Origin: JAENVT01 sp039931555
Lineage (GTDB): Bacteria > Actinomycetota > Acidimicrobiia > Acidimicrobiales > Ilumatobacteraceae
Reading direction: 5' to 3'
Assembly: GCA_039931555.1 (NCBI GenBank)
Contig: JBDTRP010000145.1
Coordinates: 1-64,000 of the forward strand
Length of the DNA stretch: 64,000 nucleotides
In this document: positions 17,081 to 26,108 of the stretch, piece by piece
How positions within the stretch are numbered: the first letter of the stretch is position 1
Layout of the letters: every line of letters starts with the position of its first letter
Translations under genes and position numbers: made by a program
The notes under the pieces: generated by a model
What the model saw: the letters and a program-made list of their open reading frames with translations, nothing else
Databases searched by the model: none
Told to the model about the DNA's origin: nothing

Positions 17081-17755
17081 ATGAAGAAGATCATCCTGGT
17101 TGGTGCGATCGCATTGCTTGCGGCGTGCGGTAGCACCAAGAACGACGCCTCCGGCGGGACCGGTGCCGACAACAGCACTGCCGGTAGTTCTCCCGCTGCA
17201 GTTGCGCCGGGCAATTCCTCCGGCGACACGATCTCCGTCGACAACTTTGGCGACATGCCCCCGAAATGCATCGAGTTGTTGGGTGGGTTCCTCAAGAAGA
17301 TCGAGCCAACGGTCTCGACGATCGATTGGGACAAGGCGACGCTCGCCGACTTCGAGCAATTCGGCAAGCAGTTCCAGACCGAGACCGACGCCTTCGACAG
17401 TCAGACATCCGCCGCCGGTTGCGACAAGTACAACCTCAGCGGTTCTGACGAGCAGCAGTTCGCGCAGATGGCCGAACTGGCCTCGGCCGAGGCACCCGGC
17501 ACGCTCGGCTTCATCAAGTTCCTCGGAGCGTTGTCGGCCAGTGCCACCGCCACGGGCGAATCGATCCCGGCCGACTGCGCCGGCACGATCGCCCTGGTCG
17601 AGCCGTACCTGGCCAACGGCACGATGAAGGATCTGACGATGGCCCAGGTCACCTCGCTCGGCCAGTTGATGAACGGTGTCAGCGAGAATTGCACGCCCGA
17701 CGAGGCCTCCGCGTTCTTCACGCGAGCGGACGTCAGCGCGTTCATCAGCGGCTGA
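17081..17755 (+). CDS. Secreted lipoprotein, unknown function
   Basis: A 224-residue lipoprotein. MKKIILVGAIALLAACGS is a type II signal with lipobox LAAC. A Ser/Thr/Ala-rich linker follows, then a helical domain with four cysteines (KCIELL, GCDKY, DCAGTI, NCTPDE) that could form two disulfides outside the cell. GAGAGGGAG about 9 nt upstream supports ATG 17081. The domain is unknown to me; likely surface anchored. It is followed by the second 49-nt palindrome. Confidence 0.85.
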   Translation: MKKIILVGAIALLAACGSTKNDASGGTGADNSTAGSSPAAVAPGNSSGDTISVDNFGDMPPKCIELLGGFLKKIEPTVSTIDWDKATLADFEQFGKQFQTETDAFDSQTSAAGCDKYNLSGSDEQQFAQMAELASAEAPGTLGFIKFLGALSASATATGESIPADCAGTIALVEPYLANGTMKDLTMAQVTSLGQLMNGVSENCTPDEASAFFTRADVSAFISG

Positions 17756-17781
17756 CTACGGCAGAAACGCCGTCGTCACCG

Positions 17782-17830
17782 GAACTTTGTCGCTGGGAGG
17801 TCGCTGAGCGACCTGGGAGCGACAAAGTTC
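17782..17830. repeat. 49-nt palindromic element, copy 2
   Basis: The same outer arms as at 4540-4588 (GAACTTTGTCGCT / AGCGACAAAGTTC), the same total length and a related core GTCGCTGAGCGAC, but a different inner stem (AGGTCGC/GCGACCT) that remains paired. It again sits in a convergent gap, between the lipoprotein and the serine hydrolase gene, 26 nt past one stop and 19 nt from the other. Confidence 0.7.
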
Positions 17831-17849
17831 GGGTGAGCCGGCAGCGATT

Positions 17850-18815
17850 TCACTCGTCGACGCTGCCGACGATCGTCCGCAGGCGCATCGTCAGTTCGTC
17901 GGCGCGGTCCTCTGGGCACTTGCCGAGGTGCACGACGACCAGTTCACGCTCAGGCACGACCACGCAGAACTGACCCTCGTAGCCATGACAGGCCAAGCTG
18001 CCGGGCTGGTCGCGCCACATCCACCAGTGACGTCCGTAGTCAAACTGATTCTCGTCGCTGGCGACAGAGGTGCGAGCGTGGTCGACCCACCCCTCGGGCA
18101 GCACGCGACGGCCATCGACCATGCCATCGTTGCGGTACATCTCACCGAAACGGGCAAAGTCACGTGCCGTCGCGTAGACGTACGACGAGCCGATGAAGGT
18201 GCCCGACGTGTCGAACTTCGCGATCGCGCTGTGCATTCCGGCGGGCGCGAACAACCGGTCGTGGAGGAACGCCTCCATTCCCTCACGGCCACCTCCGACG
18301 ACGTCACCGATGATCCGGCAGATGATGTTGGTCGTGCCGCTGGAGTAGTTCCAGGTCGAGCCGGGCCGTCGGACCAACGGCAAGGCGGCGGCATAGGCAG
18401 CCATGTCGCCCTGACCATCGCCGAAGAGCATCGCGATGCAATGGCTCACACTGTCGTCGACGTAGTCCTCGACCCACTCGAGACCCGAGCGCATCTCCAG
18501 CAGGTCGAGCAGCGTGATCGCCTCCTTTGGCGTCCCCTGCCACCCTGACACCGGCGCCGGGCGATCGAGCTCGAGCAGACCGTCGCCGACCAGGATGCCG
18601 ACCGCGGCATGCGTGATGCTCTTGGCCATGCTCCACGAGATCAGCGTCGTCTCCGACACGACTGCGCCGCCGGGCGCGAAGACCGAATCGGGTTGAACGC
18701 CGTACCGTTCGAACACCAACTCACCGCGCTGCATCACCAGCAATGCGAGGCTGACACCGTGGGGCGCGTCGGTGGCGAACAACTCGTCAGCAATCCGCAA
18801 GATGGTGGCGTTCAC
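17850..18815 (-). CDS. Beta-lactamase-family serine hydrolase
   Basis: A 321-residue class C beta-lactamase/esterase-fold enzyme: catalytic S62-x-x-K65 in SWSMAKSITH, a Tyr motif in WNYSSGTTN and HGYEGQF near the C-terminus in place of the KTG box. No signal peptide, so cytoplasmic. Such proteins act as esterases or amidohydrolases on unknown substrates. GTG 18815 is the sensible start; the frame remains open far upstream only because it mirrors the collagen-like gene. Confidence 0.87.
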   Translation of the reverse strand: MNATILRIADELFATDAPHGVSLALLVMQRGELVFERYGVQPDSVFAPGGAVVSETTLISWSMAKSITHAAVGILVGDGLLELDRPAPVSGWQGTPKEAITLLDLLEMRSGLEWVEDYVDDSVSHCIAMLFGDGQGDMAAYAAALPLVRRPGSTWNYSSGTTNIICRIIGDVVGGGREGMEAFLHDRLFAPAGMHSAIAKFDTSGTFIGSSYVYATARDFARFGEMYRNDGMVDGRRVLPEGWVDHARTSVASDENQFDYGRHWWMWRDQPGSLACHGYEGQFCVVVPERELVVVHLGKCPEDRADELTMRLRTIVGSVDE

Positions 18816-18887
18816 GGAGACCCACCGTAGCGAGATTGGGTCGAATGGCTTATTTCGATTCGCCGATGCCGCTGTTACAACTACGTG

Positions 18888-20729
18888 ATGGGACGAAATC
18901 ATCGGGCACGTTGGTCTGCTATAGGTGCTGCTGTTGCAGTCAGCATCGGAGCAGGCGGACTCATCACATTCGCGAGCGCTGCCGGCGGCACCGCCTCGAC
19001 CTTCACACCGATCACGCCGTGTCGACTGCTCGACACCCGCGTCGACGGACCAGCCACTGGGGAGCCGCTGCCGCGTAACACGCCCATCGGCCAAGGCGAG
19101 ACGCTGACGGTCACGGCACGCGGAAACTTCGGCAAGTGCGTCGCGTTGTCCGCATCGGCAACGGGCGCGGTACTGAACGTCACCACCGTCAACCCGTCGG
19201 CCGGAAGCTTCCTCACCGTGTGGCCCGCCGACAAGGATCGACCGCTTGCCAGCAGCCTCAACTGGGTGCCGGGCCAAGGCGCAACCCCGAACCAGGTGAC
19301 CACCGGCCTCGATTCGTCCGGCAAGCTCAGCCTGTTCAACAACGCCGGCACGGTCGACGTCATCGTTGACGTCGTCGGTCTGTACGAGCCCGCTGGAAGC
19401 GTCGGCAGCAGTGGCGGAGTCGGGCCCGCCGGGCCCGCCGGCGCCACTGGTGCCGCCGGTCCCGCTGGAGCCAAAGGCTCCAAGGGCGACGCCGGCACTC
19501 CCGGCACTCCTGGTGCTCCTGGTGCTCCCGGTACCCCGGGTGGCCCCGTCGGCCCGCAGGGCGACCCCGGCCCGCAAGGCCCCGCTGGGACCGAACTGAT
19601 GACCTCGTCGAACCCCGACCTGTCTGCCAGCAACGGCGCCTACTCGTCGATGAAGCTCGACTCCAACGGCTTCCCGGTGATCAGCCAGTACGACCCGGCC
19701 TTCGGCGACCTTCGGCTCACTCGCTGTTACGACCCTGCCTGCGTCGTTGCCCACTCCAACATCGTCGACGACGGCGGAGTCGACATGGTCGGTGCATACA
19801 CCTCGCTGGTCCTCGACTCGAACGAGTTCCCGGTCATCAGCTACTACGACGTCTCCAACGGTGATCTGAAGTTGGCCCACTGCAACGACGCCGACTGCTC
19901 CGGCGGCGACGACCCGTCGAACGTCGTTGACAGCACGAGCGACCGGGGCCAGTACTCGTCACTCGCACTCGACTCACTGGGCAAGCCAGTCATCAGCTAC
20001 TACGACGCAACGTCGCATCGGCTGCTGTTGGCGCACTGCAACGACACGGATTGCGCAGGCGGCAACGATGCCCCGAGCCTCGTGGTGCTCACGGGTGAGG
20101 GACCCGACGACGTCGGCAAGTACTCGTCGATGGCGCTCGACCTGTTCGACCAGTTCCCGACGATCGCCTACTACAACGCAACGCAAGGCGATCTGAAGCT
20201 GATCCACTGCACGAACCAGAACTGCACCGGCGCTCAGTCCAGCGTTCTTGTCGATGGGACCGGTGCCGATGTCGGCGCCAACCTGTCGATGACGCTCGAC
20301 CTCGCCAGCAACCCGGTGATCTCGTACTACGACGCCACCAACCTCGGGCTGAGCATCGCTCGGTGTGACGATACGGCATGTGCAATCCCAGCCATCAGCC
20401 AGCCACTGGTCAGCCTGACGGGTCCGATCGACACCTCGATCGCCATGGACAACACGGCCGACGTTGCTGTGGTCAGCTACATCGACTTCAGCAATCCTCC
20501 CGATGTGGTCATGCGGATCGTTCGCTGCGCCGATGCGACCTGCAGCGCCGTTGCATCGTCGACGCCTGACTCCGTCGTCGGCGAACTGCCGGCCAACACG
20601 GCGCTCGTACTCGACTTCCACGGCAACCCGACGATCGCCCGCTTCGACAGCGTCGCCAGCAGGCTCACGGTGACCCGCTGCACAGATCCGATGTGCACGC
20701 CACACGTCAGGGTGCTCTCGGCCCCGTAA
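18888..20729 (+). CDS. Secreted protein with collagen-like repeats and a seven-repeat beta-propeller
   Basis: A 613-residue exported protein. Signal peptide (about 1-32); N-terminal domain from TPCRLLDTR to VVDVVGLYEP; about 18 Gly-x-y triplets (GPAGPAGATGAAGPAGAKG and on to GPQGPAG); then seven repeats of 40-50 residues with consensus SLxLDSxGxPVISYYDxxxGDLKLxHCxDxxC. Each ends in a CX4C pair that could make one disulfide per blade. Seven such repeats fit a closed seven-bladed propeller. Likely a surface or matrix adhesin. ATG 18888 follows GTG 18885; TACAAC ends 6 nt before it. Confidence 0.85.
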   Translation: MGRNHRARWSAIGAAVAVSIGAGGLITFASAAGGTASTFTPITPCRLLDTRVDGPATGEPLPRNTPIGQGETLTVTARGNFGKCVALSASATGAVLNVTTVNPSAGSFLTVWPADKDRPLASSLNWVPGQGATPNQVTTGLDSSGKLSLFNNAGTVDVIVDVVGLYEPAGSVGSSGGVGPAGPAGATGAAGPAGAKGSKGDAGTPGTPGAPGAPGTPGGPVGPQGDPGPQGPAGTELMTSSNPDLSASNGAYSSMKLDSNGFPVISQYDPAFGDLRLTRCYDPACVVAHSNIVDDGGVDMVGAYTSLVLDSNEFPVISYYDVSNGDLKLAHCNDADCSGGDDPSNVVDSTSDRGQYSSLALDSLGKPVISYYDATSHRLLLAHCNDTDCAGGNDAPSLVVLTGEGPDDVGKYSSMALDLFDQFPTIAYYNATQGDLKLIHCTNQNCTGAQSSVLVDGTGADVGANLSMTLDLASNPVISYYDATNLGLSIARCDDTACAIPAISQPLVSLTGPIDTSIAMDNTADVAVVSYIDFSNPPDVVMRIVRCADATCSAVASSTPDSVVGELPANTALVLDFHGNPTIARFDSVASRLTVTRCTDPMCTPHVRVLSAP

Positions 20730-20756
20730 GACCCACACGATCCACCTCCCCCAATC

Positions 20757-20805
20757 CATCATGTGAGCGCGTGAACCGGCGGCTGGTTCATGCGCTCACA
20801 TGATG
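20757..20805. terminator. Long perfect hairpin after the propeller gene
   Basis: Two 21-nt arms (20757-20777 and 20785-20805) pair completely, allowing one G-U, around the loop GGCGGCT. It lies 27 nt after the propeller stop and 37 nt before the next plus-strand gene. There is no T tract, as usual in high-GC actinobacteria. The total is again 49 nt, but its sequence differs from the 4540/17782 pair. Confidence 0.6.
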
Positions 20806-20842
20806 CGCGTCCGGGCTCGATCGAGTCGGCAAGACTAGAGGC

Positions 20843-21625
20843 ATGGATGTCGCCGAGGCGCTTGGCACCTACCTCGACATCGTCGATTCCGTCGCTCCCG
20901 GTTTGGTCGAGGGGCTGTACGTCGTCGGCTCGTACGCCCTCGACGACTGGCAGCCGGATCGCAGTGACATCGACATCGTGGCGGTCTTGGCCGAACCGGC
21001 CAATGACGCCGATTTCGGGGCGCTGATGACGGCGCACGCCTTGCTCGCCGAGCGCCAACCGTTGCCGAACATCGATGGGCCGTACCTCGCATGGGGTGAT
21101 CTGCTCGCCGCGCCGGCAACCGGCCTGCACCGGCCGTGGACGCTCGACGGCGAGATCCACCACGACGGCGAGTGCTTCGAGATCAATCCGGTCACGTGGT
21201 ACACGTTGGCCACCTATGGAGTGACGGTGCGTGGACCAGCGCTCGAACGATTGAACGTGTGGCACGAAGTCGAGGATCGCGTTCGCTTCGTGATCGACAA
21301 CCTGTCGACGTACTGGTACCAACTCGCCGCGTCAGTCGTCGAGGCCTGCGAGACCCCTGCGAACACGTTCGACCTGGCGTCGTTCGAATGGTGCGCGCTC
21401 GGTGTGCTGCGCCTGCACTACACCGCCTTCACGGGCGACGTCACGTCGAAGCGCGGTGCAGGCCAATACGGCATCGTCGTGACGCCCGACTACATGCACG
21501 ACACGCTGCGCGCCGCGCTTGCGGCACGAGCAACCGGCGAGGGCGAGGCGACGACTGCGATGATGCTCGGTGCAGCCGACGTGATCAGTTGGGCCGTGAA
21601 CGAGGTACGCCGGGCAGGGGCGTGA
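20843..21625 (+). CDS. Aminoglycoside adenylyltransferase-like nucleotidyltransferase
   Basis: A 260-residue protein. The N-terminal nucleotidyltransferase core has VVGSYALDDWQPDRSDIDIVAV (GSx10-12DxD metal-binding pattern); the helical C-terminal domain resembles ANT(9)/ANT(3'')-type enzymes (FEWCALGVLRLHYTAFTGDVTSKRGAGQY). It would transfer AMP to a small molecule; whether that is an aminoglycoside is not evident. Its 3' end overlaps the LOG gene on the other strand by 41 nt. Confidence 0.83.
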   Translation: MDVAEALGTYLDIVDSVAPGLVEGLYVVGSYALDDWQPDRSDIDIVAVLAEPANDADFGALMTAHALLAERQPLPNIDGPYLAWGDLLAAPATGLHRPWTLDGEIHHDGECFEINPVTWYTLATYGVTVRGPALERLNVWHEVEDRVRFVIDNLSTYWYQLAASVVEACETPANTFDLASFEWCALGVLRLHYTAFTGDVTSKRGAGQYGIVVTPDYMHDTLRAALAARATGEGEATTAMMLGAADVISWAVNEVRRAGA

Positions 21626-22244
21626 TGTCGCGGTCGAGCCACTTGTGCCCGACGTCGGGCACCGGCCCGGTCGCCAACGCAATCGCCTCGTCGATCGTGT
21701 GCGCGCGTTGGGCCAACATGCGATGCGAGTCGCGTACGAAGCCGGCCTTCACCGAGTTGCACATCCACTCGAACAAGGGTCCCCAATAGCCGTCGACATC
21801 GAGCAGCACGACCGGCTTGGCGATGAGGCCCAGTTGGTTCCACGTCAATGCTTCGGCGAACTCGTCGACCGTTCCGAACCCACCCGGTAACACGACGAAC
21901 CCGTCGGCCAACTCCGAGAGTCGGGCCTTGCGATCATGCATCGTCGGCACGACCTCGAGTCGTGTGAGACCATCATGAGCAACCTCGGCGCGCACCAATT
22001 GCTCGGTGATCACGCCGATCACTTCTCCGTCAGCAGCGAGTGCACCATCGGCAACAAGCCCCATCAGCCCGACGTGCCCTCCGCCGTAGACCAAGCCGAT
22101 CCCGCGATGGGCGAGGGCAGATCCCAATTGATGTGCCGCCTCACCAAACGACCGCGATGTGCCCGCATTCGACCCGCAGTACACGCAGATGCGCGTAGTT
22201 GGTTCGGAACGCATGCCGATCAGCCTGGCACACTCGCCGATCAT
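21585..22244 (-). CDS. LOG-family nucleotide 5'-monophosphate phosphoribohydrolase
   Basis: A 219-residue Rossmann-type protein with the LOG signatures YGGGHVGLMG and LPGGFGTVDE. These enzymes release the base from (cytokinin) riboside monophosphates. ICVYCGSNAG is the usual opening. ATG 22244 has GAGGGA about 6 nt upstream; ATG 22214 is closer to the conserved domain but lacks a good Shine-Dalgarno. Convergently overlaps the nucleotidyltransferase gene. Confidence 0.87.
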   Translation of the reverse strand: MIGECARLIGMRSEPTTRICVYCGSNAGTSRSFGEAAHQLGSALAHRGIGLVYGGGHVGLMGLVADGALAADGEVIGVITEQLVRAEVAHDGLTRLEVVPTMHDRKARLSELADGFVVLPGGFGTVDEFAEALTWNQLGLIAKPVVLLDVDGYWGPLFEWMCNSVKAGFVRDSHRMLAQRAHTIDEAIALATGPVPDVGHKWLDRDITPLPGVPRSRPN

Positions 22245-22294
22245 GGTCATCCCTCGTTTCGGTACATCCGGTTCCCGTCACTAGCCTCGAATCG

Positions 22295-23920
22295 ATGCAG
22301 GAACACCAAAGCGCCGTGCCGCTCCCGGATCTCATCGCCGCGGCCGACGTCATCGAGATCGCCGGCAACGTCGTCGGCAAAGCGATCCGCCACCTGGCCG
22401 GCACCGGCGGACCGGACGTTCATCAGGTGCTGGCGTACGACATCGCCCACTCTTCGGCCCAGATCGCTGCGGCGCGGGCAATGCTCGACTACGGCGCCAA
22501 GGGCGATGTGGAAGCCCGCCTGACGTGTGCCTTCACCGCCGACATGATCCATGACCTGATCTCCCGACTCTGCGGACGCGAGTCGATGTGGGGATTGGAG
22601 ACCGCACCGCTGCGCGACACCCACAGCTTCCTCGACACGTTCCGCGCGACCGCGTTCATCGCATCGTTGGCCGACGAGGCGGGCCCGCGGCATCTCGACA
22701 GTGAGCTCGAGATGGTGCAGGACACGTTCCGGTCGTTCGCCGACAAGGAGATCTCACCTCGTGCCGAACATGTGCACCGCAACAACGACGACGTGCCCGA
22801 AGGTCTGATCGCCGGTCTCGCCGAGATGGGCGTGTTCGGGCTCAGCGTACCCGCCCAGTACGGGGGCTACAGCGAGGGCGGCGACGGCGAGTACATCGCG
22901 ATGGTGATCGCCACCGAGGAACTCAGTCGCGGCTCACTCGGAATCGGGGGGTCACTGATCACGCGGCCGGAGATCCTCACCCGAGCACTCGTCAAAGGTG
23001 GCACCGAGGCGCAGAAGCACTACTGGCTGCCCCGGTTGGCCTCCGCCGAGGTGATGGCGGCCGTCGCCGTCACGGAGCCCGACTTCGGCTCCGACGTGGC
23101 TGGCATCAAGGTCACCGCCACGCCCGCCAACGGAGCGGATGGTGCGGCCGGCTACGTGATCAACGGCGTCAAGACGTGGTGCACTTTCGGAGCACGAGCC
23201 GACGTGTTGATGCTGCTGGCCCGCACCGATCCCGACCGGAGCAAGACGCATCGCGGGCTCAGCCTGTTCATCGTGGCGAAGCCGCGCGGTGACGGTCACG
23301 GGTTCGAGTTCACCCAACCGCCGGTCGCCTCGGGCACGATCGGCAAGATGGAGGGTCGCCCCATCGACACCATCGGGTATCGAGGGATGCACAGCTACGA
23401 GATCGCTCTCGACAACTGGTGGGTGCCGGCAGAGAACCTGATCGGCGAGGAGGCCGGCCTCGGCAAGGGGTTCTACTACCAGATGGAAGGCTTCGAGAAC
23501 GGAAGGCTGCAGACCGCGGCCCGCGCGATCGGCGTGATGCAGGCGGCGTACGAAGCCGCGTCGGAGTACGCCCGCAACCGCACCGTGTTCGGCGCGGCGA
23601 TCGCCGACTACGAACTGACCCAGGTCAAACTCGGTCGCATGGCCGTGCTGATCCAGGCGGCGCGCCAGTTCAGCTATCACGTTGCGACCCTTATGGCCAA
23701 AGGTCAGGGCTCGATCGAGGCCAGCATGGTCAAGGCATACGTGTGCAAGGCGGCCGAGTGGGTCACCCGCGAAGCAATGCAGATCCACGGCGGCTACGGG
23801 TACGCCGAGGAGTACCCGGTGAGTCGTTTGTTCCTCGACGCCCGCGTGTTGAGCATCTTCGAGGGCGCCGACGAGACGCTCTGCCTGAAGGTGATCGCGC
23901 GTAGATTGTGCGAGTCTTGA
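22295..23920 (+). CDS. mcd: Long acyl-CoA dehydrogenase, probable (2S)-methylsuccinyl-CoA dehydrogenase
   Basis: A 541-residue FAD enzyme. Residues 150-541 are a complete acyl-CoA dehydrogenase (VTEPDFGSDVAGI; RNRTVFGAAIADYELTQ; IHGGYGYAEEYPVSRLF; catalytic Glu in SIFEGADE). The extra 140-residue N-terminal helical domain (DVIEIAGNVVGKAIRHLAG...ARAMLDYGAKGD...) is what distinguishes methylsuccinyl-CoA dehydrogenase of the ethylmalonyl-CoA pathway from ordinary ACADs. TAGCCT lies exactly 7 nt before the ATG. The pathway's marker enzyme (crotonyl-CoA carboxylase/reductase) is not in this window, so the substrate is inferred. Confidence 0.75.
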   Translation: MQEHQSAVPLPDLIAAADVIEIAGNVVGKAIRHLAGTGGPDVHQVLAYDIAHSSAQIAAARAMLDYGAKGDVEARLTCAFTADMIHDLISRLCGRESMWGLETAPLRDTHSFLDTFRATAFIASLADEAGPRHLDSELEMVQDTFRSFADKEISPRAEHVHRNNDDVPEGLIAGLAEMGVFGLSVPAQYGGYSEGGDGEYIAMVIATEELSRGSLGIGGSLITRPEILTRALVKGGTEAQKHYWLPRLASAEVMAAVAVTEPDFGSDVAGIKVTATPANGADGAAGYVINGVKTWCTFGARADVLMLLARTDPDRSKTHRGLSLFIVAKPRGDGHGFEFTQPPVASGTIGKMEGRPIDTIGYRGMHSYEIALDNWWVPAENLIGEEAGLGKGFYYQMEGFENGRLQTAARAIGVMQAAYEAASEYARNRTVFGAAIADYELTQVKLGRMAVLIQAARQFSYHVATLMAKGQGSIEASMVKAYVCKAAEWVTREAMQIHGGYGYAEEYPVSRLFLDARVLSIFEGADETLCLKVIARRLCES

Positions 23921-23966
23921 CAGAACTGGCCCCCCTGGTCCTCATACCGTCGTAGACTGTCGAGCA

Positions 23967-25289
23967 ATGACGCTCGACCTCAGGGACGGTTCGGCGGGGC
24001 TCAGAAGCCTGCGCGGAGCAGTGGGTGCAACGATCGTCTTCACCGCGCTCACACTCATCGGTCTCGGCGTCGGTTGGGCATGGTTGTTCCAGCGAACTTC
24101 GCAGAGCTCGGCCGTCGAGGATGCTGGTCGGTACGGGGCACTCAGTGGACGCGCTGCGCTGGCTCCGTTCATCACCGACGATCTCCTCACCGGCAGCCCC
24201 GAGGCCATCAAGCAGGTCGGCATCGCCGGCAAGGCACTGATCCGCGAGGGGGGTGCCACACACGTCAAGGTCTGGTCCGTCGCCGGGAAGGTCCTGTGGG
24301 CGGACGAGGCCCAATTGATCGGACAGACGTTCGCGTTCGAGGAGGACGAGAAACAACTGCTCGACGGCGAAGGCGTTCTGGCCAATCTCAGCAAGCTCAA
24401 CAAGGACGAGAACAAGTTCGAGATCGCCGCCGGCGAGACCAGCCTGCTGCAGGTGTACTTCGGCTGGAAGACCGCCACGGGTACCCCGTTGGTCGTGGAG
24501 ACCTACTACCCCTCCAAGCTGGTCGACGACCGCGCTACCTCCCAACGTCGTAGTTTCCTGCCATTGCTGCTCGTGGGCCTCGGTCTCCTGACGATTGCCC
24601 AGATTCCCCTTGCCCGAGCGTTGGTGCATCGATTGAGGAAGTTGCAGGCAGAGCGGGAGAACCTCCTCGAACGGGTCATCAGCTCCAGCGACATCGAGCG
24701 GAGACGAATCGCCGCCGAGGTGCACGACGGCGCCGTGCAAGAGCTGATCGGCATCACGTTCAGCCTGTCGGCAGCCGCGGATGAATCCGCCGCACCGATG
24801 AACGAGCGACTCGGCGGGTTGGCCGTGGCCACACGGCACACCGTGCGCAGCCTGCGCTCCTTGCTGAACAGCATCTACCCCGTCGAAGTACCCGAAGAAG
24901 GTTGGGCGGCGGGCCTCGATCCGATCATCAGCGCATTGCGTCAGCGCGGCGTGGGCGTGAAGGTCGAGGTGCCCGAAGTGCGGCTGTCGCCTGCCAACGA
25001 GTTGCTGTTGTTGCGGGTGGGGCGAGAAGCGCTTCGCAACGTCGATGCCCACGCTCGGGCATCGAACGTCGACATCATGATGACCAAAAGTGGCAATGCA
25101 GTGAAGTTGCTGATCACCGACAACGGGGTTGGCTTCGACAAAGAGATGGCAGAGACGCAACGGCAGGTGGGCCACCTCGGCCTTCAACTCTTGCGCGATC
25201 TTGCCGAAGACATGGGTGCGGTGCTCGTTGTCGACTCCGCGCCCGGGTCAGGCACTACCGTGCAACTGAAGTTGGAGGAGAATCGATGA
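23967..25289 (+). CDS. NarL-type sensor histidine kinase
   Basis: A 440-residue membrane kinase: transmembrane segments at about 20-41 and 191-210 flank an extracytoplasmic sensor domain. Then comes a HisKA_3 dimerisation helix with phospho-acceptor His253 (RRRIAAEVHDGAVQ) and a HATPase domain (REALRNVDAHA, ITDNGVGFD, HLGLQLLRDLAEDMGA). It lacks HAMP or PAS sequences that I can identify. TAGACT ends 8 nt before the ATG. The stop overlaps the response regulator start, so kinase and regulator form one operon. Signal unknown. Confidence 0.93.
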   Translation: MTLDLRDGSAGLRSLRGAVGATIVFTALTLIGLGVGWAWLFQRTSQSSAVEDAGRYGALSGRAALAPFITDDLLTGSPEAIKQVGIAGKALIREGGATHVKVWSVAGKVLWADEAQLIGQTFAFEEDEKQLLDGEGVLANLSKLNKDENKFEIAAGETSLLQVYFGWKTATGTPLVVETYYPSKLVDDRATSQRRSFLPLLLVGLGLLTIAQIPLARALVHRLRKLQAERENLLERVISSSDIERRRIAAEVHDGAVQELIGITFSLSAAADESAAPMNERLGGLAVATRHTVRSLRSLLNSIYPVEVPEEGWAAGLDPIISALRQRGVGVKVEVPEVRLSPANELLLLRVGREALRNVDAHARASNVDIMMTKSGNAVKLLITDNGVGFDKEMAETQRQVGHLGLQLLRDLAEDMGAVLVVDSAPGSGTTVQLKLEENR

Positions 25290-25918
25290 TTCGCATCGTG
25301 TTGGCTGACGACCATTCATTGGTCCGTACCGGCTTGTCGCAATTGCTCGACGCGCAAGCCGACATCGAGGTGGTCGGGTTGGCCTCGGATGGGCGCGAGG
25401 CGCTGCAACTCGCACGCGGGTTGACGCCTGACGTCGTGTTGATGGATCTGCAGATGCCGATCGTCGACGGCATCACCGCGATCGGCATCCTCGCGGCCAG
25501 CAACCCCGAGATCGCCGTGATCGCGCTCACCACGTTCCAGGAGCCCCAACAGGTCACGGCCGCGCTCGCGGCCGGGGCACGTGGCTACCTCGTGAAAGAC
25601 GTCGAACCCGAGGTGTTGGTCGCCGGGATCCGCGCCGCGGTCAACGGCGGCGCCCCACTCAGCCCGTCAGTGGCTGCGCAATTGATCCGCAACGCCTCGT
25701 CGCAACCGAACTCGGGCGCATCGTTGACCCAACGCGAGCGGCAGATCCTGCGCCTGATCGTCGGAGGGCAGAGCAACAAGCAGATCGGCCGAGAACTGGG
25801 CATCAGCGAGAAGACCGTGAAGTCACACTGCGGCCGCCTGTTCCAGCGCATCAATGTCTCCGATCGCACCCAGGCCGCCGTATGGGCAACCAAGCACCTA
25901 CCCCCCGAAGACGACTGA
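25286..25918 (+). CDS. LuxR/NarL-family response regulator
   Basis: A 210-residue regulator: receiver domain with acidic pocket D8-D9, phospho-acceptor D54 (VLMDLQMP) and K in YLVKDVEP; then a LuxR-type helix-turn-helix (LTQRERQILRLIVGGQSNKQI, ELGISEKTVKSHCGRLF). ATG 25286 overlaps the kinase stop, with GGAGGAG upstream. Cytoplasmic DNA-binding partner of the adjacent kinase. Target genes are not indicated by the sequence. Confidence 0.95.
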   Translation: MIRIVLADDHSLVRTGLSQLLDAQADIEVVGLASDGREALQLARGLTPDVVLMDLQMPIVDGITAIGILAASNPEIAVIALTTFQEPQQVTAALAAGARGYLVKDVEPEVLVAGIRAAVNGGAPLSPSVAAQLIRNASSQPNSGASLTQRERQILRLIVGGQSNKQIGRELGISEKTVKSHCGRLFQRINVSDRTQAAVWATKHLPPEDD

Positions 25919-25977
25919 TCGGCGCGCGGCCGAACCGGGTGTCGCGCCGATTGTGAACTGGCGCCCCGATCCGGGGC
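25918..25977. terminator. Two adjacent hairpins in the convergent gap
   Basis: ATCGGCGCG (25918-25926) pairs with CGCGCCGAT (25943-25951), and GCCCC-GATCC-GGGGC forms a second stem further on. They lie directly after the response regulator stop and before the 3' end of the large multicopper oxidase gene, so each could serve one strand. The rest of the gap to 26108 holds nothing recognisable. Confidence 0.5.
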
Positions 25978-26108
25978 CGGAAGCCGGCAATCGCTAGATC
26001 CACCACAGCGTCACATCGAGTGCGGAAGTGAAGCGGTCTGACATCGAATGAACGAAGCACCTGCCGCGTGCGGCGGGCAGGCGGCAGGTGGTTTCGTTCC
26101 CGTCGTCC

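Noticed and set aside
17850..19880. A 676-codon minus-strand frame extending the serine hydrolase
   Set aside because: The extra half mirrors the collagen-propeller gene on the plus strand and shows low-complexity Gly/Ala/Arg text; the family start is GTG 18815.
20829..20843. A leaderless promoter for the nucleotidyltransferase gene
   Set aside because: The hexamer here is TAGAGG, not TANNNT, and it resembles a weak ribosome binding site too close to the ATG; left unassigned.
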